Part shown: positions 1-10,453 of the stretch, in pieces
Numbering within the stretch: the stretch's first letter is position 1
Layout: each line of letters begins with the position of its first letter
Assembly: GCF_018866325.1 (NCBI RefSeq)
Contig: NZ_CP076457.1
Coordinates: 4,871,001-4,935,000 of the forward strand
Direction: 5' to 3'
DNA from: Streptomyces sp. YPW6
GTDB taxonomy: Bacteria > Actinomycetota > Actinomycetes > Streptomycetales > Streptomycetaceae
Length of the DNA stretch: 64,000 nt
Made by a program: the position numbers and the translations under genes
The notes under the pieces: model-generated
What the model was told of the DNA's origin: nothing
Seen by the model: only the letters and a program-made list of their open reading frames with translations
The model's database searches: none

Positions 1-2637
<2,637 letters not shown>

Positions 2638-2715
2638 GTTGCTCGCGTCCACTGTGTTAGTTCTGAAATAACGAACGGCTGTGTTGTTGCCCGGTTGGTT
2701 TGATTGTTTCATAGT

Positions 2716-2832
2716 GTTTCGGTGGTCATTGCGTTAGGGAAACGCCCGGTTACATTCCGAACCCGGAAGCTAAGCCTTTCAGCGCCGATGGTACTGCAGG
2801 GGGGACCCTGTGGGAGAGTAGGACGCCGCCGA
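2716..2832 (+). rRNA. 5S ribosomal RNA
   Basis: A 117-nt sequence starting gtttcggtgg and closing with its complement near gccgccgaac, containing the 5S loop sequence ccgaacccggaagctaag. It follows the 23S gene after a spacer of about 78 nt and is the last gene of the rRNA operon; no tRNA gene was seen in the spacer or after it. Confidence 0.97.
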
Positions 2833-2846
2833 ACAATTATTGTGGG

Positions 2847-2878
2847 AAAGCCCCGCACCGTGATGGTGCGGGGCTTTT
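2847..2878 (+). terminator. Rho-independent terminator of the rRNA operon
   Basis: Perfect 13-bp inverted repeat aaagccccgcacc / ggtgcggggcttt around a 5-nt loop, ending in tttt, 14 nt after the 5S gene. It is also correctly placed to stop transcription arriving from the opposite-strand DUF58 operon. Confidence 0.9.
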
Positions 2879-2973
2879 CTGCGTTCCGGGCCCGGTCCCG
2901 GTCGCGCAGACCGGCACGGCACCGCCGGCCCCGCTCGGCGGCCCGTCCCCCTCCGGGCCGGCCCGCAGGTCCC

Positions 2974-4293
2974 TCAGAGACGACCTGCGGCCTTCAGAGC
3001 CAAATACGCATCGGCCAGCGCGGGAGCGAGATTGTCCGGGGTGGCGTCCACCACGACGACGCCATGGCGCCGAAGCCGGTCGGCCGTGCGGCGACGGTCC
3101 GCCTGGGCCTGGCCGGCGGCAGCCGCGTCGTACACCGAGCCCACGTTCCCTCGTCCGTCGGCCATGTCCTCGATCCGGGGATCGGAGACCGCGGCCACGA
3201 GCACGGTGTGGCGCTGGGTGAGCTGAGGCAGCATCGGCAGAAGCCCCTCCTCGATGGGGGCGGCCTCCAGCGTTGTGAGCAGGACGATCAGAGAACCGCG
3301 CGGTGCGTCGGTCAGGGCGGCATTGCTCAGGCCGCGTGCGTCCGTCTCGACGAGCTCGGGTTCCAGTGTCGCCAGCGTGTTGATGACGTTGGCCAGGAAA
3401 TCACCCGAGGCCGTTCGTCCTTGGACGCGAGCGCGGACCTGACGGTCGTAGGCGAGCAGGCTGACCCGGTCGCCCGCCCGCGTGGCGAGCGCGGTCAGAA
3501 GAAGCGTGGCATCCATCGAGGCGTCCAGGCGGGGGACGTCGCCGACCCGGCCCGCCGACGTTCGCCCGGTGTCGAGAACGATCAGGATGTGCCGGTCACG
3601 CTCGGGGCGCCATGTCCGGACTGCCACGGCCGACTGGCGCGCGGTGGCCCGCCAGTCGATGGAACGTGTGTCGTCTCCGGGCACGTACGCCCGCAGACTG
3701 TCGAACTCCGTGCCCTCACCACGTGTCAGAACGCTGGTGCGACCGTCCAGCTCCCTGAGCCGGGCGAGTCGGGAGGGCAAGTGCTTGCGGCTGGTGAACG
3801 GCGGCAGAACCCGCACCGTCCAGGGGGCCCGATGCTGCCCTTGGCGTGCGGCCAGGCCGAGCGGGCCGTACGAGCGGACCGTGATGCGTTCCGCCTGCCG
3901 GTCGCCGCGACGCGTCGGGCGCAGAGCGGTGACCAGGCGCCGCTGCTCCCCGGCGGGGATCTTCAGCGTGTGACGGGAAGCGCCGTGTTCGGTGCCCGAT
4001 ACCCAGCTGCTGGGGGGCCAGGCGTCCCGCAGCTGGGCGCGCAGACGCCGACGCGAGGTGTTGGTCACCGTCAGTTCCACTTCGGCCGCGTCACCGAGTC
4101 GAACATTTGTATCGCCGGATCGAGTGAATCGAAGCGTACGCACTGGCGCTGCGAGGGCGTAGTCGCACAGAATTGCCAGTGAGAGCGGTGCATTGACTGC
4201 CAGCATCCCGGTCCAGCTGGGAGCGAGGATGCCTACGGGGAGTGACCCCAGGGCGGCCAGCAGCGCGGTACGTCCGGTGAGGGCCATGGTCAC
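2974..4293 (-). CDS. DUF58 / vWA-like membrane-anchored protein
   Basis: A 439-residue protein, last gene of a five-gene minus-strand operon. The N-terminus has hydrophobic segments (about residues 8-48); the middle carries the DUF58 signature PGDDTRSIDWRATARQ (about residues 205-220), followed by a vWA-like Rossmann domain with a metal-site-like segment (HILIVLDTGRTS). DUF58 proteins are encoded beside MoxR ATPases and are thought to be partners or clients in envelope or metal-insertion assembly; the exact job is unknown. It starts 4 nt after the moxR-like stop, so the two are co-transcribed. The GTG at 4293 is used here; an ATG two codons later is equally possible. Confidence 0.88.
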   Translation of the reverse strand: MTMALTGRTALLAALGSLPVGILAPSWTGMLAVNAPLSLAILCDYALAAPVRTLRFTRSGDTNVRLGDAAEVELTVTNTSRRRLRAQLRDAWPPSSWVSGTEHGASRHTLKIPAGEQRRLVTALRPTRRGDRQAERITVRSYGPLGLAARQGQHRAPWTVRVLPPFTSRKHLPSRLARLRELDGRTSVLTRGEGTEFDSLRAYVPGDDTRSIDWRATARQSAVAVRTWRPERDRHILIVLDTGRTSAGRVGDVPRLDASMDATLLLTALATRAGDRVSLLAYDRQVRARVQGRTASGDFLANVINTLATLEPELVETDARGLSNAALTDAPRGSLIVLLTTLEAAPIEEGLLPMLPQLTQRHTVLVAAVSDPRIEDMADGRGNVGSVYDAAAAGQAQADRRRTADRLRRHGVVVVDATPDNLAPALADAYLALKAAGRL

Positions 4294-4297
4294 CGCC

Positions 4298-5326
4298 TCA
4301 TCGGGGTACGGGCACGTGGGCGAGCACTGAGGCGATGACGGAGTCGGAAGTGACTCCTTCCATTTCCGCCTCGGGCCGCAGTTGGACGCGATGGCGGAGC
4401 GTGGGGAGCGCCAATGCCTTCACATCGTCCGGGATGACATAGTCCCGGCCGGTCAGCCAGGCCCAGGCGCGGGCGGTCGACAGCAGTGCTGTGGCCCCTC
4501 GGGGCGAGACACCGAGGGCGAGCGAGGGGGAATCACGCGTGGCACGGCAGATATCCACGACATAGCCGGCGATCTCGGGGGAGACGGTCGTCCTGGCGAC
4601 GGCGTCACGTGCTGCTTCCAGATCGGCGGGTCCGGCGACGGGCTGTACTCCGGCGGCCTGAAGGTCGCGAGGGTTGAAGCCGGAGGCGTGACGGGAGAGG
4701 ACATCGATCTCGTCCTGCCGTGAGGGCAGCGGAACTGTCAGTTTGAGCAGGAATCGGTCCAGCTGGGCTTCGGGGAGGGGGTAGGTGCCTTCGTATTCGA
4801 CGGGATTCTGGGTCGCGGCGACGAGGAACGGTTCGGGCAGGGGACGCGGCGTGCCGTCGACGGTGACCTGCCGCTCCTCCATCGCCTCAAGAAGGGATGA
4901 CTGGGTCTTGGGAGGGGTGCGGTTGATCTCGTCGGCGATCAGCAGATTCGTGAAGACCGGTCCGGGCTGGAAGGAGAACTCGGCGGTGCGTGCGTCGTAG
5001 ACCAGTGAACCCGTGACGTCGCTGGGCATCAGGTCGGGGGTGAACTGGACGCGCTTGGTCTCCAGTTCGAGGGAGGCGGCGAGCGCACGGACCAGCAGCG
5101 TCTTGGCCACTCCCGGCACGCCTTCGAGGAGTACGTGACCTCGGCAGAGCAGGGCGACGACGAGTCCGGTGACAGCGGGGTCCTGCCCGACCACGGCCTT
5201 GGCGATCTCGGAGCGCAGGGCTTCCAAGGAGGCGCGGGCGCTGTCGGACGGCTCCGGGGCCGCGGATATCGCAGGGGATGCCGCAGGCGCCGAGGGCTCG
5301 GCCGGCTCGGGGGTCGGGGCGCTCAT
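4298..5326 (-). CDS. MoxR-family AAA+ ATPase
   Basis: A 342-residue AAA+ ATPase. Walker A GVPGVAKT is at residues 69-76 and Walker B LLIADEINR at about 128-136, with the family sequence QNPVEYEGTYPLPEAQLDRF further on and a C-terminal lid domain. MoxR ATPases act as chaperones that work with vWA-domain proteins, which fits the DUF58 gene directly downstream. The first 35 residues are Pro/Ala-rich and probably disordered. The ATG overlaps the stop of the preceding gene (ATGA), showing translational coupling. Its specific client here is not known. Confidence 0.93.
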   Translation of the reverse strand: MSAPTPEPAEPSAPAASPAISAAPEPSDSARASLEALRSEIAKAVVGQDPAVTGLVVALLCRGHVLLEGVPGVAKTLLVRALAASLELETKRVQFTPDLMPSDVTGSLVYDARTAEFSFQPGPVFTNLLIADEINRTPPKTQSSLLEAMEERQVTVDGTPRPLPEPFLVAATQNPVEYEGTYPLPEAQLDRFLLKLTVPLPSRQDEIDVLSRHASGFNPRDLQAAGVQPVAGPADLEAARDAVARTTVSPEIAGYVVDICRATRDSPSLALGVSPRGATALLSTARAWAWLTGRDYVIPDDVKALALPTLRHRVQLRPEAEMEGVTSDSVIASVLAHVPVPR

Positions 5327-6573
5327 GAAGTGCGTACCTCTCTTTCGAGGGCGTCGAGTTGATCGGCGAGGAGGACCAGGGCGGCGTCGGTGGAAGGAGC
5401 CGAACCGAAGAGCAGTGCGTTCAGGTCGCGGTCCGGGGCGGTGACCCGTGCGGACACTGCGGTGAGTAGGGCATCGGGGGTGTGCGCGTCACTGGCGGGC
5501 ACCCCGGCAAGGGAGGCGAGACGCGTACGGCTGGCGGCTCGCAGGGCGTCGGCGGCGCGGTCACGGGCGTTGGCCTTGCGGTAGAGGAGCGACCGGCCTT
5601 CGGCGGATTCGGAGGCGCGGATGGCCACCGGCAGTCGTTCCGTCACCAGGGGACCGAGTCGGCGTGCGCGCCAGACGGCGGCGAGGACTGCGGCGAGGGC
5701 GAGTTGCAGTGTTCCCCACAGCCAGCCGGACGGGATGAGGTCGAGGAAGCTGCTTTCGTCGGGCGCGTCGTCCCTGACACCGCCTTCCGACTGCTCTTCG
5801 TCGCCATCGCCGGGGGTGCTGTCATCGGTTGTCGCGGATGGATCGGTGAGGGAAGGGAGGTACCAGACGAGATGAGGACGCGAGCCGAGGAGCTGCAGGG
5901 CGAGCGAGGCGTTGCCCTGCTGATCGAGACGTTCGTTGTGAAGGATGTCCGGGGAGCCGAGGACGACGGTGTTGCCGCCCGCTTCGGTTGGGAGGGAGAC
6001 CAGACTGGGGAGGCCCGCGCTCGGGTAGCAGGCGACGGCGGTGGGGGTCTGCGTCGTGTAGCGGGTGCCGCCCAGGTCCGCTGTGCCGGCCCGCCGGGCG
6101 GCGGGGAGGTCGCACGCAGGGGCGAGTGCACTGACAGCCTCGTGCGACTCGGCGCGGATGCCGGGGGCGAGGCGTGGCGTGGCCTCCCGCCCTGGGGCGA
6201 CCAGAAGAGTGCGCCCCGCGGAGGCGGACGTCGCGTCTTCCAGCCGGAGCTGCTGCGACCGGGTCAGGAGGTTGGGGCCGGCGACCAGGAGCGTGGTGTC
6301 GGGGCCGGTCGCGGCGGTGGCCTCGTCGAGAGTGGTGGCGACGGTGACGGATACGCCGCGTGCCTTGAGGAGTTCGGCCACGGCACGACTGCCCTTGGGG
6401 TCCGCGGAGCGGGGGTCGAGCTGCCCGTGGTTCGCGCCGGAGCGGGCGGCTGCGAACGTGACGCCCGCGACGACGAGGATGAGGACGACGGCCAGAATGC
6501 CTCGGGCGCGGGTCCAGACCTGGCCGGGGGAGGGCGCGGTCGAGGTGGGCGAAGAGGTGGTCGCCGTGGTCAT
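5323..6573 (-). CDS. DUF4350 domain membrane protein
   Basis: A 416-residue protein starting at the ATG that overlaps the upstream stop (ATGA at 6570-6573); the reading frame stays open far upstream but only as arginine/proline-rich noise. There is a membrane segment at about residues 26-43 (ILAVVLILVVAGVTFAAA), then the DUF4350 domain, which resembles a GATase-like fold (LDPRSADPKGSRAVAELL, DTTLLVAGPNLL). A second membrane segment (TLQLALAAVLAAVW) precedes a cytoplasmic helical tail. The function is unknown; in actinobacteria it is found with MoxR, DUF58 and DUF4129 genes, as here, and both ends overlap its neighbours by 4 nt. Confidence 0.88.
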   Translation of the reverse strand: MTTATTSSPTSTAPSPGQVWTRARGILAVVLILVVAGVTFAAARSGANHGQLDPRSADPKGSRAVAELLKARGVSVTVATTLDEATAATGPDTTLLVAGPNLLTRSQQLRLEDATSASAGRTLLVAPGREATPRLAPGIRAESHEAVSALAPACDLPAARRAGTADLGGTRYTTQTPTAVACYPSAGLPSLVSLPTEAGGNTVVLGSPDILHNERLDQQGNASLALQLLGSRPHLVWYLPSLTDPSATTDDSTPGDGDEEQSEGGVRDDAPDESSFLDLIPSGWLWGTLQLALAAVLAAVWRARRLGPLVTERLPVAIRASESAEGRSLLYRKANARDRAADALRAASRTRLASLAGVPASDAHTPDALLTAVSARVTAPDRDLNALLFGSAPSTDAALVLLADQLDALEREVRTS

Positions 6574-7259
6574 CCGGTGGCTCCTCGGGAGGTTCCGGGC
6601 AGCAACGGCTTCGCCTCGTCGAGTTCGAGGTCGAGGGTGCGCAGGGACAGGTATGCCGACTGGTCCGCCGTGCGCCCGCCGTATGTGACGTCGTCGAAGC
6701 TTCGGGCGGCGGCGTGCAGCCGGGCCGTGTGCTCGGGGAGGGTACGGCCTGTTTCGGCTGCGGCTTCGTCCGCGGTGCGGCCCGGGCGGGGGGCGAGCAG
6801 GGCGCGCTCCTCCAGGGACCGGACGATGGCGCGCATGCGTTCCTGGACGGCCTCGGTCCAGCGCAGCGCCGCGGCGTGTGCTTCGGCGGCGGCACGGTGC
6901 TGGGCCGCGCTGCGGGGGCCCGCGCTGTCGAAGAGCGTGTCCGTGCTCCGGGAGGAGCGTTGTGGGGTGCCGAGCCGCCACCAGAGGGCGGCGGCCAGGC
7001 CGATGACGATGACGACCAGGACGGCGAGCCCGGCCGGGCCGCCGGGGGCTGCCCCGGCGGCGGCGTCGAACACTCCGGCGACCCAGTCCCAGAACTGGTT
7101 CAGGGCGCGCTGGAGGAAGTTCGGATCGTTCTCGTGGTACATCGGCTTGGACAGCTCGCTCTCGGCCGCCTCCCGTGCGGGCAGCCGTGGCGTGTCCACG
7201 GGTATGTCGCCCGCTGCGATGTCCTGCCGTGCTGTGGTGATGCCCCCCGCCCCCGACAC
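6570..7259 (-). CDS. DUF4129 domain membrane protein
   Basis: A 229-residue protein with one strong transmembrane segment (GLAVLVVIVIGLAAALWW, about residues 76-93) and a C-terminal DUF4129-like region: an aromatic/acidic helix (AALRWTEAVQERMRAIVRSL) followed by RSFDDVTYGGRTADQSAY. DUF4129 often forms the C-terminus of transglutaminase-like membrane proteins; here it stands alone and no transglutaminase gene is nearby. The GTG start lies 4 nt after the stop of the upstream gene, so it belongs to the same operon. The function is unknown. Confidence 0.85.
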   Translation of the reverse strand: MSGAGGITTARQDIAAGDIPVDTPRLPAREAAESELSKPMYHENDPNFLQRALNQFWDWVAGVFDAAAGAAPGGPAGLAVLVVIVIGLAAALWWRLGTPQRSSRSTDTLFDSAGPRSAAQHRAAAEAHAAALRWTEAVQERMRAIVRSLEERALLAPRPGRTADEAAAETGRTLPEHTARLHAAARSFDDVTYGGRTADQSAYLSLRTLDLELDEAKPLLPGTSRGATG

Positions 7260-7263
7260 CGCA

Positions 7264-8475
7264 TCAGCTCCTGAGTGTGTCGTCGCCGTAGCCGGGCAGG
7301 CCGGCGGCGCGGGCGAGGTCGAGGTCCAGGGCCTCGCGGCGGATGCGCTGGTCCACGTAGAGGAGGGCCATCACTCCGGCGACGAAGGGGTAGATCAACG
7401 TCGAGACGATCACCTCGCCGATGCCGGTGATGATCAGGAAGGGCCAGCCGACGGAGGGAGCGGTACCACCGAAGAGGTCGCTGACTTCGGTTCCGTCGGC
7501 GATCACCGCGACGATGCCGAACGGGATGGAGACGAGGAACGTCAGGAGGAAGGTCAGCAGGTAGGTCAGGGCGAGGATCCCGAAGGTGCGCCACCAGGCG
7601 CCCCGGACCAGCTTCGTCGACCTGCGCAACGCAGCCACGATGCTCTGTCGTTCCAGCATCAGTGCGGGGGCGGCGAGGGCGAAGCTGACCTGCAGCCAGA
7701 GCATCACGACGCAGGCGACGGCGAAGCCGAGGAAGGCCAGGGCCGCTCCGGCCTCGGAGCCGAGCAACAGGCCGGGGCCGATCCCCACGGCCATGATGGA
7801 GGCCATGATCACGGCGACCAGCACGGTCAGCCCGAGCAGGGGAAGGACGCGGGGGCGGGCTTCGGCCCAGGAGTCGGCGAGCGTGGTGGGGCGGCCCAGC
7901 ACGGAGCGGCTGATGATCACGGTGACGACCGAGGCCGTGAAGAGTGTGGCGATCATCGAGACGAGGGAGACCGGGGCCAGGGAGATCAGCGTCGATCGGG
8001 CCGAATCGGCGGTCTGGCGCAGGGCCTCGGAACCGGTGGCGTTCGGGTCGATGGAGGTCGGCTCCGGCAGCAGATAGCGCTGCATGAGGACGACGGCGAT
8101 CTGGGTGACCACCGAGACCGCGAGACTGAAGCCGAGCGCCGTACGCCAGTGCGCGCGCAGAGCGGAGACCGAGCCGTCGAGGATCTCGCCGAGGCTCAGC
8201 GGGCGCAGCGGGATGACGCCGGGCTTCGCTGCCGGGGGCGGTCCTGCCCAGCCCTGTCGCTGCGGGCCGCCGCCCCAGCCCGGAGCGGGGGGCCGGCTTC
8301 CGGGGCCGCCGACGGGGTTGCTCGGTGGGGACCACTGCCCGGGGGGCGGCTGCTCGGGGGACCACTGTCCCGTCGGGCCGCTTCCGTCCTGCGGGTCGGA
8401 GGGGCGGGGGATCGCCCTCTCCTTGCCGTCGGAGGGGGCAGATCCGGGCGACGCCCAGCCCGGAGAGTCGTTCAT
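7264..8475 (-). CDS. GDPD-type membrane-domain protein (no phosphodiesterase domain)
   Basis: A 403-residue membrane protein, first gene of the operon. The N-terminal 90 or so residues are Pro/Gly/Ser-rich. The rest has about six long hydrophobic segments (LISLAPVSLVSMIATLFTA, VIMASIMAVGIGPGLLLG and others). The arrangement matches the membrane domain found in some glycerophosphoryl diester phosphodiesterases, but the catalytic TIM-barrel is absent. The ATG at 8475 was chosen because gaaggagcgaca precedes it; an in-frame ATG at 8505 has no ribosome binding site. It probably works with the DUF4129/DUF4350/MoxR proteins downstream; the exact role is unknown. Confidence 0.82.
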   Translation of the reverse strand: MNDSPGWASPGSAPSDGKERAIPRPSDPQDGSGPTGQWSPEQPPPGQWSPPSNPVGGPGSRPPAPGWGGGPQRQGWAGPPPAAKPGVIPLRPLSLGEILDGSVSALRAHWRTALGFSLAVSVVTQIAVVLMQRYLLPEPTSIDPNATGSEALRQTADSARSTLISLAPVSLVSMIATLFTASVVTVIISRSVLGRPTTLADSWAEARPRVLPLLGLTVLVAVIMASIMAVGIGPGLLLGSEAGAALAFLGFAVACVVMLWLQVSFALAAPALMLERQSIVAALRRSTKLVRGAWWRTFGILALTYLLTFLLTFLVSIPFGIVAVIADGTEVSDLFGGTAPSVGWPFLIITGIGEVIVSTLIYPFVAGVMALLYVDQRIRREALDLDLARAAGLPGYGDDTLRS

Positions 8476-8615
8476 TGTCGCTCCTTCACCGTCCTGACCG
8501 CTCATCGGGGCGGCAGGTTGGCAGCCATCGTGCCACGCGCCGGTTGGAGGTGGACCAGCCGCTCCTTCTCGTTGGCACCTTCATATGCGGGTGACTCACC
8601 GGGCAGACTGGACGG

Positions 8616-9758
8616 ATGGCTGATCAGGACGCGCAATCATCGGTGGGCTTCGAGCCTCCCGCGCTTTCCGTACTCCGCTGGGACGAGCCTCCGGAAGGCC
8701 CCGTGCTGGTGCTTCTCGACCAGACGCGGCTGCCCGCCGAGGAGGTCGAGCTGGTGTGCACCGATGTGCCCGCGCTGGTGCGGGCGATCCAGACGCTGGC
8801 GGTACGAGGAGCCCCGCTGCTCGGGATCGCCGGGGGCTACGGGGTGGCGCTCGCGGCGGCGAGGGGCTTCGACGTCGCGGAGGCGGCGGGACTGCTGGAG
8901 GGGGCGCGGCCCACCGCGGTGAACCTCGGTTACGGGGTGCGGCGGGTGGCGGCGGCCTACTGGGCGGCCGCCGGGAAGGGAGAGGGCGACGAGGCTGCCG
9001 CCGCGGCGGCGCTGGCCGAGGCGCGGGTGCTGCACGGGGAGGATGCGCAGGCCAGCAGGCGTATGGCCGAGTACGGCGAGGCGCTGCTGGAGGAGCTGCT
9101 GCCGGGCCGGGCGTACCAGCTGCTGACTCACTGCAACACCGGGGCGCTGGTCTCGGGGGGCGAGGGGACGGCGTTCGCGGTGGCGTTGCGGGTGCACCGG
9201 CAGGGTCGGCTGCGACGGCTGTGGGTGGACGAGACGCGGCCGCTGCTCCAGGGGGCGCGTCTGACCGCCTACGAGGCGGCACGGAACGGGCTGGCGTACA
9301 GCCTGCTCACGGACAACGCGGCGGGGTCCCTGTTCGCGGCGGGAGAGGTAGACGCGGTACTCATAGGCGCCGACCGCATCGCCGCGGACGGCTCGGTGGC
9401 CAACAAGGTGGGGAGCTATCCGCTGGCGGTGCTCGCGAAGTACCACCACGTGCCGTTCATCGTGGTGGCGCCGACGACGACGGTGGATCTGGAGACCCCG
9501 GACGGCACATCGATCATCGTCGAGCAGCGTTCCGGGCAAGAAGTGACGGAGCTCACATCGCCGCAAGGTGTGTCGGCCGGTGGTGGAGGCGGGATCGTCG
9601 TCGCACCCCTCGGAGCCCCGGCGTACAACCCGGCCTTCGACGTCACACCGCCGGAACTGATCACGGCGATCGTCACCGAGGAGGGGGCGATTTCCCCGGT
9701 CACGGGGGTCGGACTGGCCGAGCTGTGTGCCAGGTCATCGCAGGTAACGATTAGCTAA
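8616..9758 (+). CDS. mtnA: S-methyl-5-thioribose-1-phosphate isomerase
   Basis: A 380-residue eIF2B-like isomerase converting methylthioribose-1-phosphate to methylthioribulose-1-phosphate in methionine salvage. Family motifs are intact: RGAPLLGIAGGYGVALAA (about 66-83), LLTHCNTGAL with the catalytic Cys at residue 173, and VLIGADRIAADGSVANKVG with the catalytic Asp at 253. The C-terminal region after about 295 carries a glycine-rich stretch. It begins 6 nt after a CAGACT -10-like box and has no clear ribosome binding site, so it may be leaderless. It lies only 4 nt upstream of mtrA. No other methionine-salvage gene is in the window. Confidence 0.95.
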   Translation: MADQDAQSSVGFEPPALSVLRWDEPPEGPVLVLLDQTRLPAEEVELVCTDVPALVRAIQTLAVRGAPLLGIAGGYGVALAAARGFDVAEAAGLLEGARPTAVNLGYGVRRVAAAYWAAAGKGEGDEAAAAAALAEARVLHGEDAQASRRMAEYGEALLEELLPGRAYQLLTHCNTGALVSGGEGTAFAVALRVHRQGRLRRLWVDETRPLLQGARLTAYEAARNGLAYSLLTDNAAGSLFAAGEVDAVLIGADRIAADGSVANKVGSYPLAVLAKYHHVPFIVVAPTTTVDLETPDGTSIIVEQRSGQEVTELTSPQGVSAGGGGGIVVAPLGAPAYNPAFDVTPPELITAIVTEEGAISPVTGVGLAELCARSSQVTIS

Positions 9759-9762
9759 TGGG

Positions 9763-10452
9763 ATGATGTCGATTATGAAGGGACGCGTCCTTGTCGTCGA
9801 CGACGACACCGCACTGGCCGAGATGCTCGGGATCGTGCTGCGTGGAGAAGGTTTCGAGCCGTCGTTCGTAGCGGACGGCGACAAGGCACTGGCCGCATTT
9901 CGTGAGGCCAAGCCGGACCTGGTGCTGCTCGACCTCATGCTGCCCGGGAGGGACGGCATCGAGGTGTGCAGGCTGATCAGGGCCGAGTCCGGTGTGCCGA
10001 TCGTCATGCTCACTGCCAAGAGCGACACGGTCGATGTCGTGGTCGGCCTGGAATCAGGTGCCGACGACTACATCGTCAAGCCGTTCAAACCGAAGGAGTT
10101 GGTCGCCCGGATCAGGGCACGTCTGCGGCGGTCCGAAGAGCCCGCGCCGGAGCAGCTGACCATCGGTGACCTGGTCATCGACGTGGCCGGCCACTCCGTG
10201 AAGCGGGAGGGGCAGTCCATCGCCCTGACTCCGCTGGAGTTCGACCTGCTGGTCGCGCTCGCCCGCAAGCCGTGGCAGGTCTTCACCCGTGAGGTCCTGC
10301 TGGAACAGGTGTGGGGTTACCGCCACGCGGCCGACACCCGTCTGGTGAATGTTCATGTCCAGCGTCTGCGTTCCAAGGTCGAGAAGGACCCGGAGCGGCC
10401 GGAGATCGTGGTGACGGTCCGAGGCGTCGGCTACAAGGCCGGACCGAGCTGA
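9763..10452 (+). CDS. mtrA: Two-component response regulator MtrA (OmpR family)
   Basis: A 229-residue OmpR-type regulator. The receiver domain (about residues 7-120) has the acidic pocket VVDDD (11-15), phospho-acceptor Asp57 in LLDLMLPG and Lys in KPFKP; the winged-helix DNA-binding domain (about 135-226) ends in VRGVGYKAG. MtrA is the essential or near-essential actinobacterial regulator of envelope, development and antibiotic genes; the cognate kinase gene mtrB follows immediately. The first of three closely spaced in-frame ATGs is used (9763, 9766, 9775); none has a strong ribosome binding site. Confidence 0.97.
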   Translation: MMSIMKGRVLVVDDDTALAEMLGIVLRGEGFEPSFVADGDKALAAFREAKPDLVLLDLMLPGRDGIEVCRLIRAESGVPIVMLTAKSDTVDVVVGLESGADDYIVKPFKPKELVARIRARLRRSEEPAPEQLTIGDLVIDVAGHSVKREGQSIALTPLEFDLLVALARKPWQVFTREVLLEQVWGYRHAADTRLVNVHVQRLRSKVEKDPERPEIVVTVRGVGYKAGPS

Positions 10453-10453
10453 G

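Noticed and set aside
2704..4182. A 492-codon plus-strand open frame opposite the DUF58 gene.
   Set aside because: It begins before the 5S rRNA gene and its translation is Arg/Gly/Pro-rich noise antisense to a well-supported gene.
5482..8922. A 1,146-codon plus-strand open frame.
   Set aside because: It is antisense to four convincing minus-strand genes and runs into mtnA in the wrong frame; no domain can be recognised.
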